Assembly (NCBI RefSeq): GCF_037126465.1
Contig: NC_088201.1
Span: 227,484,016 to 227,548,015 of the forward strand
DNA: 64,000 bases
Source: Ornithodoros turicata
Taxonomy: Eukaryota; Arthropoda; Arachnida; Ixodida; Argasidae
Reading direction: 5' to 3'
This document shows, in pieces, positions 1 to 10,830 of the stretch; within the stretch, counting starts at the first letter, position 1, and each line of letters begins with the position of its first letter. A model generated the notes under the pieces. It was not told where the DNA came from, did no database searches, and saw only the letters and a program-made list of their open reading frames with translations. Both the position numbers and the translations under genes were made by a program.

Positions 1-354
1 TGAGCAGTATAAAAACCGTAGAAGAACGCGAAAACGGTTGCTGCACTACCTCTCAGCACTACTCAAGAAGTATATGTCGAAAATGTGGTGAAAGCGAGGA
101 TGCTCTAGGCTCGTGAGTCTTACGTGCGTGCCAGAGAAAACACTCGCCAAGTGGTGTTAATTCAAGCAATTTACGTGAATCATTTACTGTCTTTATTTAC
201 ACTGACTGTGTCTTTGCTGACAAGGGCACCGTTGATTCCCCATGGCGCCGAAAAACAAAAAAGCAGGCGATGGGAATTTCCCGTGTAGTACAGCACACAG
301 TAATGCTTACAGTACAGTACAGGCTTAGTACACTCTATATTATGAAGCAGTTCT
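1..354. other. No gene recognised
   Basis: Short ORFs on both strands, none with a recognisable motif. This lies downstream of the minus-strand ORF that ends at 355. Confidence 0.5.
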
Positions 355-783
355 TCACATCTTCGAAACGGCTTGACCACTCGCGTTCACCTCCTTTGAC
401 CACAGGAGTCCAGGTACTGGTCGCAGTGTGGCCCACTCCTCCTTCTTCGCGGCGCGGAACACCTCTAGCTTCGAGCTGCCCAAGTGAAGAAGCTTCGTCT
501 TTTCAATTCTAGTACTCAGTTTAGAGACCATTGTGGTCGCGGAATTTATTATGTCCGTTGAAGGTGATCGCAAGTTGTACACAGAGGCAAGGTGTTTCAC
601 GAGGCCGTCAATTGCATCGGCAGTGCCCTTGCCGTGGCCAGTCCCAGAGAACATCCACTTCGTAACGTGGGTTTTCTGTGCAAATTCGTGAAACTGGTAT
701 CGCTTTTTGAAATGGCTGTCCGCTCCATCTGAGACAAATATTGCTTCCGTGAGGACAGGCATATTGTCATCAAGCCAGTCCTC
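355..783 (-). pseudogene. C-terminal part of a split transposon-type ORF
   Basis: The reading frame continues that of 4973-6487 once the inserted element and one target duplication are removed. The segment carries a conserved block with DGADSHFKKRYQF, then a tryptophan, then SGTGHGKGTADAIDGLVKH. From memory this resembles an S-H-G-K-G...D-G-I-G-G...K motif of uncharacterised multicopy arthropod and cnidarian proteins, probably transposon-derived. Function is unknown; an acid-rich DG motif could be catalytic, but that is inference. The stop codon is at 355-357. The frame seen upstream of 783, up to 909, is read-through into the insert and not part of the protein. Confidence 0.6.
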
Positions 784-791
784 GGTCAAAC
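784..791. repeat. 8-bp target-site duplication, left copy
   Basis: GGTCAAAC at 784-791 is identical to 4965-4972. Removing the segment between them with one copy restores the interrupted minus-strand reading frame exactly, so the insertion boundary is well fixed. Confidence 0.85.
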
Positions 792-868
792 CACTGATCT
801 CGATTGTAAAAGGCTGGATCGCGGATAGGGAGCGCGAGCGTGAAGAAACCGGCCGCCATCTTACTGTA
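792..868 (+). repeat. Left terminal inverted repeat of the P-like element
   Basis: Inverted partner of 4889-4964. The outer 32 bp or so are close to identical apart from small indels; the inner part diverges but keeps a GCCGCCATCTT block (YY1-like) at about 853-863. Confidence 0.75.
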
Positions 869-892
869 CCCACAACAGCCGCCGCAGCGATC

Positions 893-961
893 ATGGCAAC
901 GTCTTGCAATTACGGTCGTACCAACCGTACTGGCAAGGTTACAGGGCCTAAATTTATACAG
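893..961 (+). CDS. THAP-domain first exon of the P-like element
   Basis: The 23-residue exon starts at an ATG after a GC-rich leader and ends in frame at a consensus splice donor (CAG|GTGAGT at 962). Its motif C-N-Y-G-R-T-N-R-T-G-K-V-T-G-x-K-F matches the start of THAP zinc fingers, where C-x-x-x-C-x-N-R is typical. The second zinc cysteine is replaced by arginine, so this copy probably cannot fold a zinc site. In the family the THAP domain binds the element's terminal DNA. I could not find the following exons with confidence; a weak acceptor-like site sits near 1993. Boundaries rest on the donor and the motif. Confidence 0.6.
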
Positions 962-2699
962 GTGAGTCACTCTTCATCGAGGAATAAATAGGCGTCCATT
1001 CTGTATATTTAGTTGACCATTATGAAGTGTTTTTTTGCCCAAAACGAGCACTGGATGCAGGTTGCTTGATCGCTCTTCCGACATTCAAACGAGCACATTT
1101 GCATTTTAGCCGGCGGCAAGTACAGTTTGAGTGCATAATATGCTTGAAACAACACGTTACACTACACAGGTAGTGTTGTCATCAATATATGTGCAAGCAC
1201 TCTAGCGCTTTTTTGCATGCATTGCTAGCATGGTACACGGTGTTCTCTGCGGAAGCAAGTCCCACATTCGTTTCTTTGAATTACCTTCGCGCACAAGTTC
1301 GGTATTACGTCATAATGAGACCACGATTGTCACCTTTTTTTCATGTATTGGTATTGTTTTGTGCCTTGGTTTGATTTGTGACAAAGAACCCTACGTAACG
1401 GTGGTGTGGCGCGACTTGAATAACGCCTTTGTGTCTGAGCTGTATCGTCAGCTTGTTACGATAGTAATAATTTGTAGCCTGTCGTGCTATTTGGAGCAGT
1501 TTTTAAGGCAAAAGTGGTCTCTCATACAGGTTTCGTCATGAGGGCTACCCAGTGAATAATCTGTGCAGTGTGATACGGCTGGGTGTACAGGTAAGTATCA
1601 CGTTCCTCATCCACTGGTTTCTACTTTACAGGAAGGAACAACCTCAGTGCACGCACTGTGGTTAGCCTCTCTCAGTTCTGCATATTTTCTTAAATGTTCA
1701 CATCAGAAACACACCTTTAGGCTCGTTCACCCAGCAATATAATAATTAGAGATTATAATTCTTTTTAGAAGAGTTCCCCATATTCTTTTTAGAATAGTTC
1801 TTAATCTTTTTAATTTTTAGAAGATACAGGGATTGTAAACCATGTTTTAAACTGATGTTTTAGCATTTGTCCAATGCATTTATTAAACACCATATATTCA
1901 TTTTTAACTGGTTGCACCCGAACCAATGTTCTGATGTATTATTTCCTTTGTTGTCGATGCACCATAAAAATTGGAATAATCGTCATCAATGCAGGTTACT
2001 TCACAGCTGCCTCGACATACTCAAGAAATGGATGCAGAACCTGCGTAATGCCCACAAACTTTGACTACCACAGCACCCCCAGAAAGTAAAGGCATATGTG
2101 TCACATGGGATTTTTAAAGGCATTCACAGTATATAATATCTTGTATGAACTGTTGTAGATCTAAGCAGCCTCTACGGTACACTCTCAGAAATTAAAACTT
2201 GTCAGGAAACTGTGATAATTGTTTCAGTTAATAAGCATGCACATATACGCTATAAGAAGAAAATTATTTATTGAGAATGCACTTCTCTGGCTACTCATAT
2301 TGTTTACATCTACTGTTGATCACATTCATTTATCACATATTATATTCTTATATATTATTATTATATTATCACATATTCGATCACATTAAATTTAAAATTT
2401 AGCATATATAAGAAAATATCCGGAGGGAAGTTGCTATTCATTGCTCATTCCAACCTAAAATTGAGAGAGCGTACCTGACCATTGTCATTCCTAAAATATA
2501 TATTGCCATTGTAGCAAGGTCACAAAACAATAAATGTAGTCTTTTGCGACCTCCCTGCACGTTCATTGTATCCTGAAACGCATTAGTGCAAGAAATAAAT
2601 CTTGAACTTGAATACACTTGATGTTGTATAAACTTGACATAAAATCTTGAATAATATAATGAATGATATAAAATATTGAATAAACAAGAACTCATATAT
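962..2699. other. Interior of the P-like element, AT-rich
   Basis: Introns or decayed transposase sequence. About 2280-2420 is very AT-rich. No coding motif is recognisable on either strand. Confidence 0.4.
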
Positions 2700-3461
2700 T
2701 CTGCATAATGTAAAAACCCCAAGACTAGGGAACACGAAGGGACAGACACAACACGAAGTCTCAAACACAGCTGAAAATTTTACTTCACAAAACAAGAAAT
2801 ATATACAAACAGAAGGGAAGGGAACACTATTTGAGAACAAAATAGGAGGTCATTTCGGGGGAAGGAGCAGTTTGTTCAAGGCCGGACCGGGGATTACTGA
2901 AGGTTTGCTGACACAGTTTCCACAAGAAGTTATGAAAAGGGTCTCTCTCAAAAGTATTCTGTGAGGGTCCACTTCGGATGCCTTTACAATTGTTTCATCC
3001 CATAGAGGGAAGCAATCTGAACATTCTTCCAAATGTTTTGCAATTTCAGGGTTTGAAGCTTTATTTTTTACTTTTAAAGAATGCTCTCTCAAACGATCAT
3101 TTAAGCAACGTTTTGTCTGGCCAATATAACAGAAACCACAAGCTAAGGGGATCTGGTAAACAACGTTTGAAGAACAGGGGACAAATTTATTCCAGTGATT
3201 CTTGCAAAAAACTTCAGGTTTGGTGTAAGGCGGTCAAGACGGAAGTTGTTCTTGAAAACGATGTCGATTTGAAACTTCTTCGCAATGGTTAACAAGTTGT
3301 GAGACACTTTGTGAAAGAAGGGTAAAACCACCCGTTTGGGGACAGAGGGCTTAGTTTCAGGTGAACCAGGAAGCAAGGTGTTTAACAAAACATCTAAAGC
3401 ACCAAGTAACATGTGATGGGGGTAACTATTCAAACGGAGAAGCTGACTTTCCACAGAGGGG
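2700..3461 (-). mobile_element. 5'-truncated Penelope-like element, GIY-YIG end
   Basis: Reading from 3461 downward, the frame encodes the linker before the endonuclease (VVLPFFHKVSHNLL, FKNNFRLDRL). After a frameshift near 3190 comes the GIY-YIG endonuclease core ACGFCYIGQTKRCLNDRLRE, followed by HLEECSDCFPLW and a conserved R...RETLFI block. The endonuclease cuts target DNA for reverse transcription in PLEs. The stop is near 2850, and about 150 bp of 3' UTR runs to 2700. The reverse transcriptase is missing, and the frameshift shows the copy is dead. Confidence 0.8.
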
Positions 3462-3836
3462 ACTCTCAAACTCTGAAATTGCAAAACATTTGGAAGAATG
3501 CTCAGATTGCTTCCCTCTATGGGATGAAACAATTGTGGCATCCGAAGTGGACCCTCACAGAAGACTTTTGAGAGAGACCCTTTTCATAACTTCTTGTGGA
3601 AACTGTGTCAGCAAACCTTCAGTAATCCCCGGTCCGGCCTTGAACAAACTGCTGGTTCCCCCGAAATGACATCCTATTTTGTTCTCAAATAGTGTTCCCT
3701 TCCCTTCTGTTTGTATATATTTCTTGTTTTGTGAAGTAAAATTTTCAGCTGTGTTTGAGACTTCGTGCTGTGTCTGTCCCTTCGTGTTTCCTAGTCTCGG
3801 GGTTTTTACATTATGCATCATCTTCACCAGCTCGCT
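3462..3836 (+). mobile_element. Second, opposite-facing PLE 3' fragment
   Basis: Near-identical inverted copy of 2700-3065: the last 70 or so endonuclease residues (ORF ends 3669) plus the same 3' UTR, ending in GTTTTTACATTATGCA, which mirrors the left end. The two copies meet head-to-head at about 3461, each 5'-truncated at a different point. PLEs are known for partial tandem and inverted copies. Confidence 0.75.
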
Positions 3837-4888
3837 TGCTTCCTAGCCATTTTTTCATTGTCGTATATTCTCTTTACTCATCATCAGTGATCTTCATTAC
3901 AAAAGCATATCGTGTTAGACTTTTTTGTTTGCGTTTCACAGACAGGGTGCACGAGAGCCAAAATGACAAAATCACAACTGTTTCAAGCTCCAAATAGTCC
4001 TGTTGCAATTTGAAGACCATACGTGGCGCTGCATTTTTTGGAACATGCTCCACATAACAAGCATGACAAAGTCAGCACTGGATAGGAGGACCCCGTCCCC
4101 AAGCAGCTTTTCTCACACTGCAGTTGTATTCAACAAAAGCATGTGAGTGCTGGAGAAGGACATTGAGTTTGGCACAACCGCGCCTGCAAATAATCAGAAC
4201 AAATAAAGGAAGAAACAAACAAATATAGAAGGGCTGTACTTCAAAAAGGGATAAGTCCTGTGTCTCAAGGAGGTGTTACCACTTTCTAAGTAACTTAATT
4301 GATTAACATCACTACCTGATTAACTGTCCTAACGAGTGTGATCTAATTGCGTGAAGTATTTAGGGCTGCTTCGGTGTGTCCATATTTGCGAGGCAAAGCA
4401 CTGCTGTCGTTTACTAAAAGACTCTTTCTAAGGCGATGCTTGATATAAATCATACTAAACGCATGCACGGCTAAAACAACGGCTGCGATTCTGCAGAACA
4501 ATCTCTTTCTGCCATGCGAGTATATCTTTTCCCGGACCGTTCTTTATGGAACAATTTTTGTCCAGAACGCAGTACGGGATATTATATACATGGTTGTTGT
4601 TAACCATCAAGTCGTTTCTTATTGAAATATTGGCTGGGAAACGTGCTGTAGTACAATCCCCAGCGCTGCACTGCAGTGACGGTCTAGTTTCGGAATGCAA
4701 AACATAACGTAATTAAGAATCGGACGGCAGGACACCTGTGAAACACTGTTAGGATACATCAGTATACTGGAACCTTACAAAATTGTGTGATGACAAACAA
4801 CGACCAATGCTTGCAGCGCAATAAATACTCACAATCTCTGTTGCCTCCCATTGTTTTCTATGGGAGCACACAGCACTTTAGGGCCCAC
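3837..4888. other. Right interior of the P-like element
   Basis: No motif recognised. An 81-codon minus ORF at 4455-4700 follows the right terminal repeat, but has no recognisable domain. Confidence 0.35.
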
Positions 4889-4964
4889 CAACATGGCGGC
4901 CCGAAGGCACGCCTCTCCCCCACGAGCCCATGCGCGATCCAGCCTTTATACATAGAGATCAGTG
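4889..4964 (-). repeat. Right terminal inverted repeat of the P-like element
   Basis: Partner of 792-868. Read outward-in on the minus strand it has CACTGATCTC, then a TATAAAGG box about 15 bp in, then GCCGCCATGTTGG. The TATA box is intact only at this end; the left end has TGTAAAAGG. Confidence 0.7.
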
Positions 4965-4972
4965 GGTCAAAC
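4965..4972. repeat. 8-bp target-site duplication, right copy
   Basis: GGTCAAAC, identical to 784-791. Confidence 0.85.
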
Positions 4973-6487
4973 CTAGCGTCGCAAGAGCGTGGGAGGAGTC
5001 GTGGCTCGTATCATCGCTGATTACAGCAAAGCTGTAGGTGTGCTTGAATGTAGTCACCACGCACGTGAAGACTGAAACTTGCTCATTGCGCCAGTGGTAT
5101 TCCTGAACAGCACGTGGGATCACAACATTCCAGTTTTCGGCAAAGTAAAAAAGGAATACTGCCGATCGCCTCGCGAGGGACGGCTTTCCTGCAAATATCG
5201 CACATTCTTTGGGTTGCGGGTATATACTCGTGGGGGATGTATCTCAGAATGACGTCTGTGACTTCCCTTAGGAATACAGGAGCAGGAAGGTCCCTCTTGA
5301 CAAGATCCCCCTTTTCCCAGGTCGTAAATGTGACATCGTCGTCCACATCTATTTGCAGGTCGCACAGCGTCAACACGCGCTTGTCACAACGTTTTTTGCA
5401 CTCGCGGAGGACGCATCTTTCTGATGGTACTTTGCACAGAAAGAACGCTTTCGCGGTATCTGCAGTGAAGGAAACGCCGGAAGCGTTGGTGATTGCGGTT
5501 ATGCACAGCGTAAAGTTGGCACAATAAACACAGAGGCAGTCTTCTCTGTAAGGGGTGCCCTTCGCCCATTTCGGTCGCAGGGAGTAGAACTTGGAGGGCC
5601 CCACAGTTGCGTCCGGGTGAGTCTCCCGGAAAATGTTGTACGTCTCTCTTATAGTTCTTGTAATGTATCGTTTCACACGATGCACCTTTTTTCCTTCGAC
5701 GTATGCCGCCACAAGGTCACGTTTGTCAGGGCTCTGCATGGAGCAGTCAAGATCATCTTTTGTGTAGTACCGTAGAGCCAAGGAAACATCCTCTTTTTTC
5801 AAAACGTGTCCTGCACATGGGTCAGGCTTCGCGTACACACCTACTTCTGCACGAAGTTTTCTTGACCTGTCGATCAGGTGTATCGTCGCCTCTGGTCTGA
5901 AAGCAATAATTTCCTCCTTTGTTAGGCTCGCTGGTAAAAGTGTAAGCTGACGGCATCTCTCTTGGTAGGAGGACGTAGATATCGCCCTCCCCCCCAAATT
6001 GGGGACAAAGATGACATGCAGCATCATGCTCCGTCGAGGGTCCACCATATACCGCTGACATTTTCTTTTGAAGGCTGCCACTGAAAGCTTCCACAATTTC
6101 GCTGTGCTTACGTTTCGCGTAAAACTGTCGGGATTTCTCCTTCACTAGTGATGGTGGTTTCACTGGAGAAATGTCTCCAAATGAAGAGCTGAGGGTTGCA
6201 TTCAAGCTTTCTACAATCTCACCTTCGTCAGTGAAGCTTGTGTCCAGTGAGGAGCATGGAACATCCACGGCGGTGTCTGATGCCTTCTTGATGCGCAGGC
6301 AGCAGTTGTGACACAGGTAGTCCATTCCGTGCACTTCACTATATCGTTCCGCACTCAGAGCATTTCTGAGCAGTCCATCATCCAGCGACGACACACGGAC
6401 GAAGTTCTTACGAAAGAGTACCCTCCGCTGGTGTCTTTTCATGTAGTCCGCACAATAAATGCGGTCCTTACTGTACTTCGCGTTCAT
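4973..6487 (-). pseudogene. N-terminal and central parts of the split transposon-type ORF
   Basis: The start ATG at 6487 opens a frame with zinc-ligand-like pairs (YCADYMKRH near residue 12, YLCHNCCLRIKK near residue 58), then a basic stretch (SLVKEKSRQFYAKRKH). The frame shifts at a seven-C run near 5986-5992 and continues in another frame to 5083 through many paired cysteines (CVYCANFTLC, MCDICRK). A second shift near 5100-5125 leads to EYHWRNEQVSVF and ISDDTSHDSSHALATL, which runs straight into the target duplication and then 783-355. Total coding length would be about 650 residues. Two indels plus the insertion make it dead. I do not recognise a named family; a transposon protein or domesticated relative is most likely. 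Confidence 0.55.
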
Positions 6488-9400
6488 AGCTCAGACACAG
6501 CATGAAGCAAAAACAACGCTGGGGATACGAAATTTGTAAACTCAGTGAATAATTATTGCAGAACCACTGTGACGTGTGTGTAGAGTGGGCAAGGGTGACA
6601 GCAGACGAGTGTGAAACAGCGAAAGTAAAGTAAACGAGACTCTCTGACGCTCGGCGCCCAAGAACAAGACCTCGGGGGCATCCTACACCTAGCCTTGGTA
6701 GCAATCAGATGTACCAAGACCCAGCACACGCTCACTCTTTCGTCTCAGTCTTTAGTTTGAACGTCCAAAGCCGGATGTGACGACAACGCTAATCTTGTTA
6801 GTGGCAAGTAATGTTCGTCGGCTCCGACCATGGGTCGACCACCCTGGGACAACAAAGCAGTTGCCGACGCATATTAACTTTCGCCTGAGAAAGTTCCAGG
6901 ATAGTTGTCAAACTAAGCTGCGCGGAACCAAGAGAATGTTGCAAAAAATGAAGAGGAAGGAGAATAAAAGGAAAAGGGTTTGCTGGACAACGAAAGTCAG
7001 CTGCGGTGCGATGGTCTGCAAGGAAGATAGCTGTCCCGGTCTCCAACTTTGACACATTGTAGTATTCGTTGTGCTAGGAAACAACCCTTCATTTCTCGTT
7101 TACGAGGAGAATATATATATTGTTCTATATAGGTATATTGTTGTGACTAAAAGTAAAAAAAAAAATATTTACTTGTTTTGTTTACGCCTTCCGAGAGGAC
7201 GCGCACTTGCTGTAATACATAAAAAATGTCAATGCGTTGCACGCTTCCTTTGGCGAGTTATAAAATCCCCAAAACGCTTCATCTGAAAACTCTTTTCCCG
7301 GGTCATTTTCTTTCCGATTTTTTTACTCGCGAGTGCAAACACTTACAGCCTAAATATTTGTCATTTCATTCCTGCCTGGCGCTGGGCTGCAACATATATT
7401 TTTTCAGAAAAAATCGGCGGTAGTCGCCGGGCCGCCTTGCCTGAGTTGAAATGGAATCATCCTGGCAACGATTTCCGTTCCTGCAGAAGGTATTTCGTTA
7501 GTATTTTTTTTTTCTCTCTTTTTTGTTTGTTTCTTTTTTGTCTCAGCTCTTTCGGTGTCGGGTTCCGTTCTCGTTTGTTTCCGATTTTGTTAAGACGAGT
7601 GCAAATACATTTTTTGTTTCTGTTCTTGTTTCTTAGTAACCGAACCATTATTGTTTCTGTTATTTTTGTTTCCGATGGAATTCAGGTAGATACCGTTCAT
7701 CGTTTCCGCATCTGTTTCCCTTCACAGTCCCTGGTTGCGTGGCATGTAACATAAATGCTAGAAATGCTTCATATAGCCTCGGAGATGCATACTGTATGCA
7801 AATAGTGCTGTGTTTCCACAATACACGAGTAAAAGTAATTCGCTATCCAAGGGAGTTTGGACAACCTCGCATGTCTTCATGTACAGGTCTACGTATGTCA
7901 TATGAATGTTTATTTTTGCCGAAAAAAATAGAATTCGCGTGCTGATGCATACATTCTAACGACTCAGCTCAAATGAAGACAGGTCTAAAGTTGAATAACT
8001 CTCTTACGATTCAAGTTATTGGGCCGCAATTTGGATTCAGACACAGGCGCTAATCTATGAGTATTTCCGTGGTACGATCTGTTTAATGAACGCAACAACA
8101 CAGCGCGGCAACCATCGACGACAAAGAAAGAACCACACAACATAGGCGCTGAGTAAGAGCTGAAGTTTATGACGTGCACCGCAGGAAAAGAAAAGGGAAA
8201 TGGGAGGGGAAGAAGGGAATACAAGCACAGTGGCTACACATGAGACGCGTTTAGATAAGCAATCTCCCGTAGTTGAATTTCAATGCAAAGTGCACTGACA
8301 CATCTCTTTCTTCTGTCACGGGTTGTGACAGCTCCGAATATCACTCTGGTGCGCTGACCCTTCTATCTTGCGAAATCCCGAGTGCTCTCTAACAGAGGCC
8401 AGTAGCCACATGCCCCTCAGTGTAGCGCAAAACTGCTTCGTGCCCCTGATTTCAGAGAAGTAGCATGTTGAATAAGCCTATCATTAACGCACCTCCCCGT
8501 CTGTCTTACGCATGAATTGTCACAACTCAACGGAATGCCGTAAAGGACAAAATGGCTCAACTTTCCGTGCTAAAGAATCATCCGTTTCTCCTTTTCTTCC
8601 TACAGCTGTGCTTCTTCCAGGAATGCAGAAAGAAATACAGCGAGATAAAAGCGCTGGCCCGTCGTAATTGGAACCTACCAGACAGCCATTACGACGAAGA
8701 TGCTGCCTGTGCACCCTTGAGGTAGCGTTCATCTGCTCAAGATTACCTGGACGTGTCCTGCACGTTACTTTGATTCGACTAAGTGACTGCTGCCCCTGTG
8801 TTGTGTTCAATATTCGCTGAATTGAGACATTGTTTCAGAACTGCTCAGTATTGTGGACTATGTGACGCCATAGCGCATTGATGCTCCTTTGTCACTTGTG
8901 TGTGATAATTGTTGAAACTGAGCTACAATAACGTGAGGTTGCGTCAAGTTGGATGCAACTCGAAACAAGGCTGATTTTTGGATGGTGATCCTACATTAAG
9001 CGCTGTGAGTGCAGTCAAATTACTTTGTAAGTGTAGGTTATCCGAATGTCGTCGAATGTCGCCGCGAACGACAGCACAGAGATAACCATGACACATTACT
9101 CCTTATAAATGCAGTAATGGAATGCCAAATAGTTCCACGATACCACCACGCAATAACACTCGTCACTTGTAAACCTGGTTCGGTTGGGTTAGGTTAGAGA
9201 GAGACTCCGCAAGGACTAAAAAAAAAGGTGAGCATCACACCGAACACGAAGCACCTCCTCGATGCCGAATACAACAAACTTATTCGTTTTGCGCTGGTAA
9301 TTAATTCGTAAATTGTGACAATAGCACACACGAAACAAAATGCGAAGAGGAAAAGAAAAAAAAGTTCCATACTACGGTGGTTCGTCCGGAGCAGGATAGC

Positions 9401-10199
9401 ATGAAGTCACCCGCCAGCATTGTCATCCGCTTCGAAACCTTTGTTCTCCCCGGATGACGTCAGCAGTATGGTGAACTAGTGTGAGTGGGATGCTGAGCGG
9501 CCTATGCAAAGAATTCCAGGCGTGTACCCCTGGATTGAAGCCGGGCACGTGATCTTATGAGCACGCCATTGCCGCACACAAAGCGGTTTTTTGACGAACT
9601 ACGATGACCTCAGTATTCCAGTCCGTGGCAAGATTTTTTTCAAAGCAGCTACATTGTCCGGATAGTGAGCTATTTCATTCGCCAGCAACTATTTGTGCTC
9701 AAACCGGGTGACACCCGGGGCTGTGACGCTCCATGTGCGCTGCCAGGGAAAGGCACCGGAAATTCACAGCACATGTGATCTCTCAGGCGCGGTGGCCGCT
9801 CATTTTTATCTATGGGGTCATAAACAGCAATCCATCAAACATGCACACTATATGTTACCGCTTTATGTATACGTAACAGGAGAAAGCGAATAGGTTACTT
9901 GTCTCGTGCACCTGTTGGCTGCTTCCTACTTACATCAAGGGACTGTGTCAGCAGACTTAATGCGCTAGATCCCGGTTTTACTAGTGGGTTAGTTTTGTGC
10001 CCTGATAAGAGGAACCCTTCTCAAACTTATGAGTAGTTCATTGCGCATTTTTTTCTTGTCCTGAGCTTTTTGCTTGGTCATGGAGGACCACCTGCCTATG
10101 CCCATGCATAGATTATGAACCGTGCACTTGTTTATTGGGACTGTTTGTGTCAGAGAGTCGAACGCAGTCTGAAATGAACACTGTTACTAACCGTTATCT
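6488..10199. other. No gene recognised; T-rich tract near 7500-7680
   Basis: Short ORFs only. 7495-7680 is a T-rich, TTTCTGTTTCCG-like degenerate tract. 9180-9196 has two TTAGG-like words, too few to be telomeric. No transposon ends seen by eye. Confidence 0.4.
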
Positions 10200-10325
10200 T
10201 TGGCCAAGCCGGAACTGAACCAAACCGCAACAGTCGACGCCATTTCGGAGCTGAACCAGAACTGAAACAAAAATACCGGTAACCGGTTTAAATTACGGTT
10301 CATACGGAACCATGGACGGAACCTT
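10200..10325. repeat. Degenerate CGGAACC-rich tract
   Basis: Repeated words such as CGGAACTGAACC, ACCGGTAACCGG and CGGAACC. The same wording on the other strand recurs at 23640-23715 and 24840-24990. Confidence 0.45.
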
Positions 10326-10344
10326 GCAAGTTGTGCATGGACAT

Positions 10345-10830
10345 TTTCTTTATTCTTTATTCCAGACGTACCCTACATAGCCCGAAGGCGTATAGTAGGG
10401 GGTTACAAACTTTCAACAAACAAATCAACATTTGCAGAGCACACTTGCGACTGCGACAACCGATTCCACGGGGCAATGGTTTTAACGAAAAAAGAACTGG
10501 CATACATGTTGGTTCTGGCACGGATATCCCTAATTTTAAAGCTATGGTCTACTCGCCGCGATAGATAATGTGGTCTCTCTAATTAAGTATCTTTATTAAT
10601 ACCCGTTTTGTCGTTTATTATTAAATATAACAATTTCAAACGAAGTTTTTTTTTCTGCGGGAAGCGAGTGACTCCCAATTTAATATAGTTTTCATTCTTG
10701 TGCAACTGTCTCGTCGGCCGTAGCGACCCAACACGAATCTGGCTGCCCTATTTTGAATTTTTTTTAGTTTATTGCTCAGTATTTCTCAGTTTCTCAGTAT
10801 TTCGTTTACTTTTTCTGTTAATTGCTGCAA
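10345..10830 (-). pseudogene. 3' end of a CR1/L2-like LINE reverse transcriptase
   Basis: Read downward from about 10790, the sequence gives NKLKKIQNRAARFVLGRY, then LNWESLASRRK, and after indels RARTNMYASSFFVKTIAPWN, ending in a stop near 10405. These are the C-terminal hallmarks of CR1/L2/Jockey-group ORF2 (xKIQxRAARF, LxWxxLxxRR, RTxxYxxSFFxxTIxxWN). The 3' UTR ends at repeated AATAAAG words (10345-10360). It is 5'-truncated at about 10830 and has several frameshifts. It is probably an ordinary dead-on-arrival LINE insertion. Confidence 0.7.

Larger units (their letters stand above)
792..4964 (+). mobile_element. P-like (THAP) DNA transposon remnant, 4173 bp
   Basis: The ends are inverted repeats: both start CACTGATCTC and both share AAAGGCTGGATCGCG within the first 35 bp. 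Weaker similarity reaches about 75 bp and includes GCCGCCAT. It is flanked by a perfect 8-bp duplication. An 8-bp duplication, terminal repeats of about 31 bp and a THAP exon just inside one end together match the P superfamily as known from Drosophila. Only exon 1 is recognisable. The middle carries a later PLE insertion (2700-3836), and the rest has no readable transposase. hAT elements also make 8-bp duplications, but the THAP exon favours P. Confidence 0.7.

Noticed and set aside
9175..9200. TTAGG-like telomere repeat
   Set aside because: Only about two imperfect units; no array.
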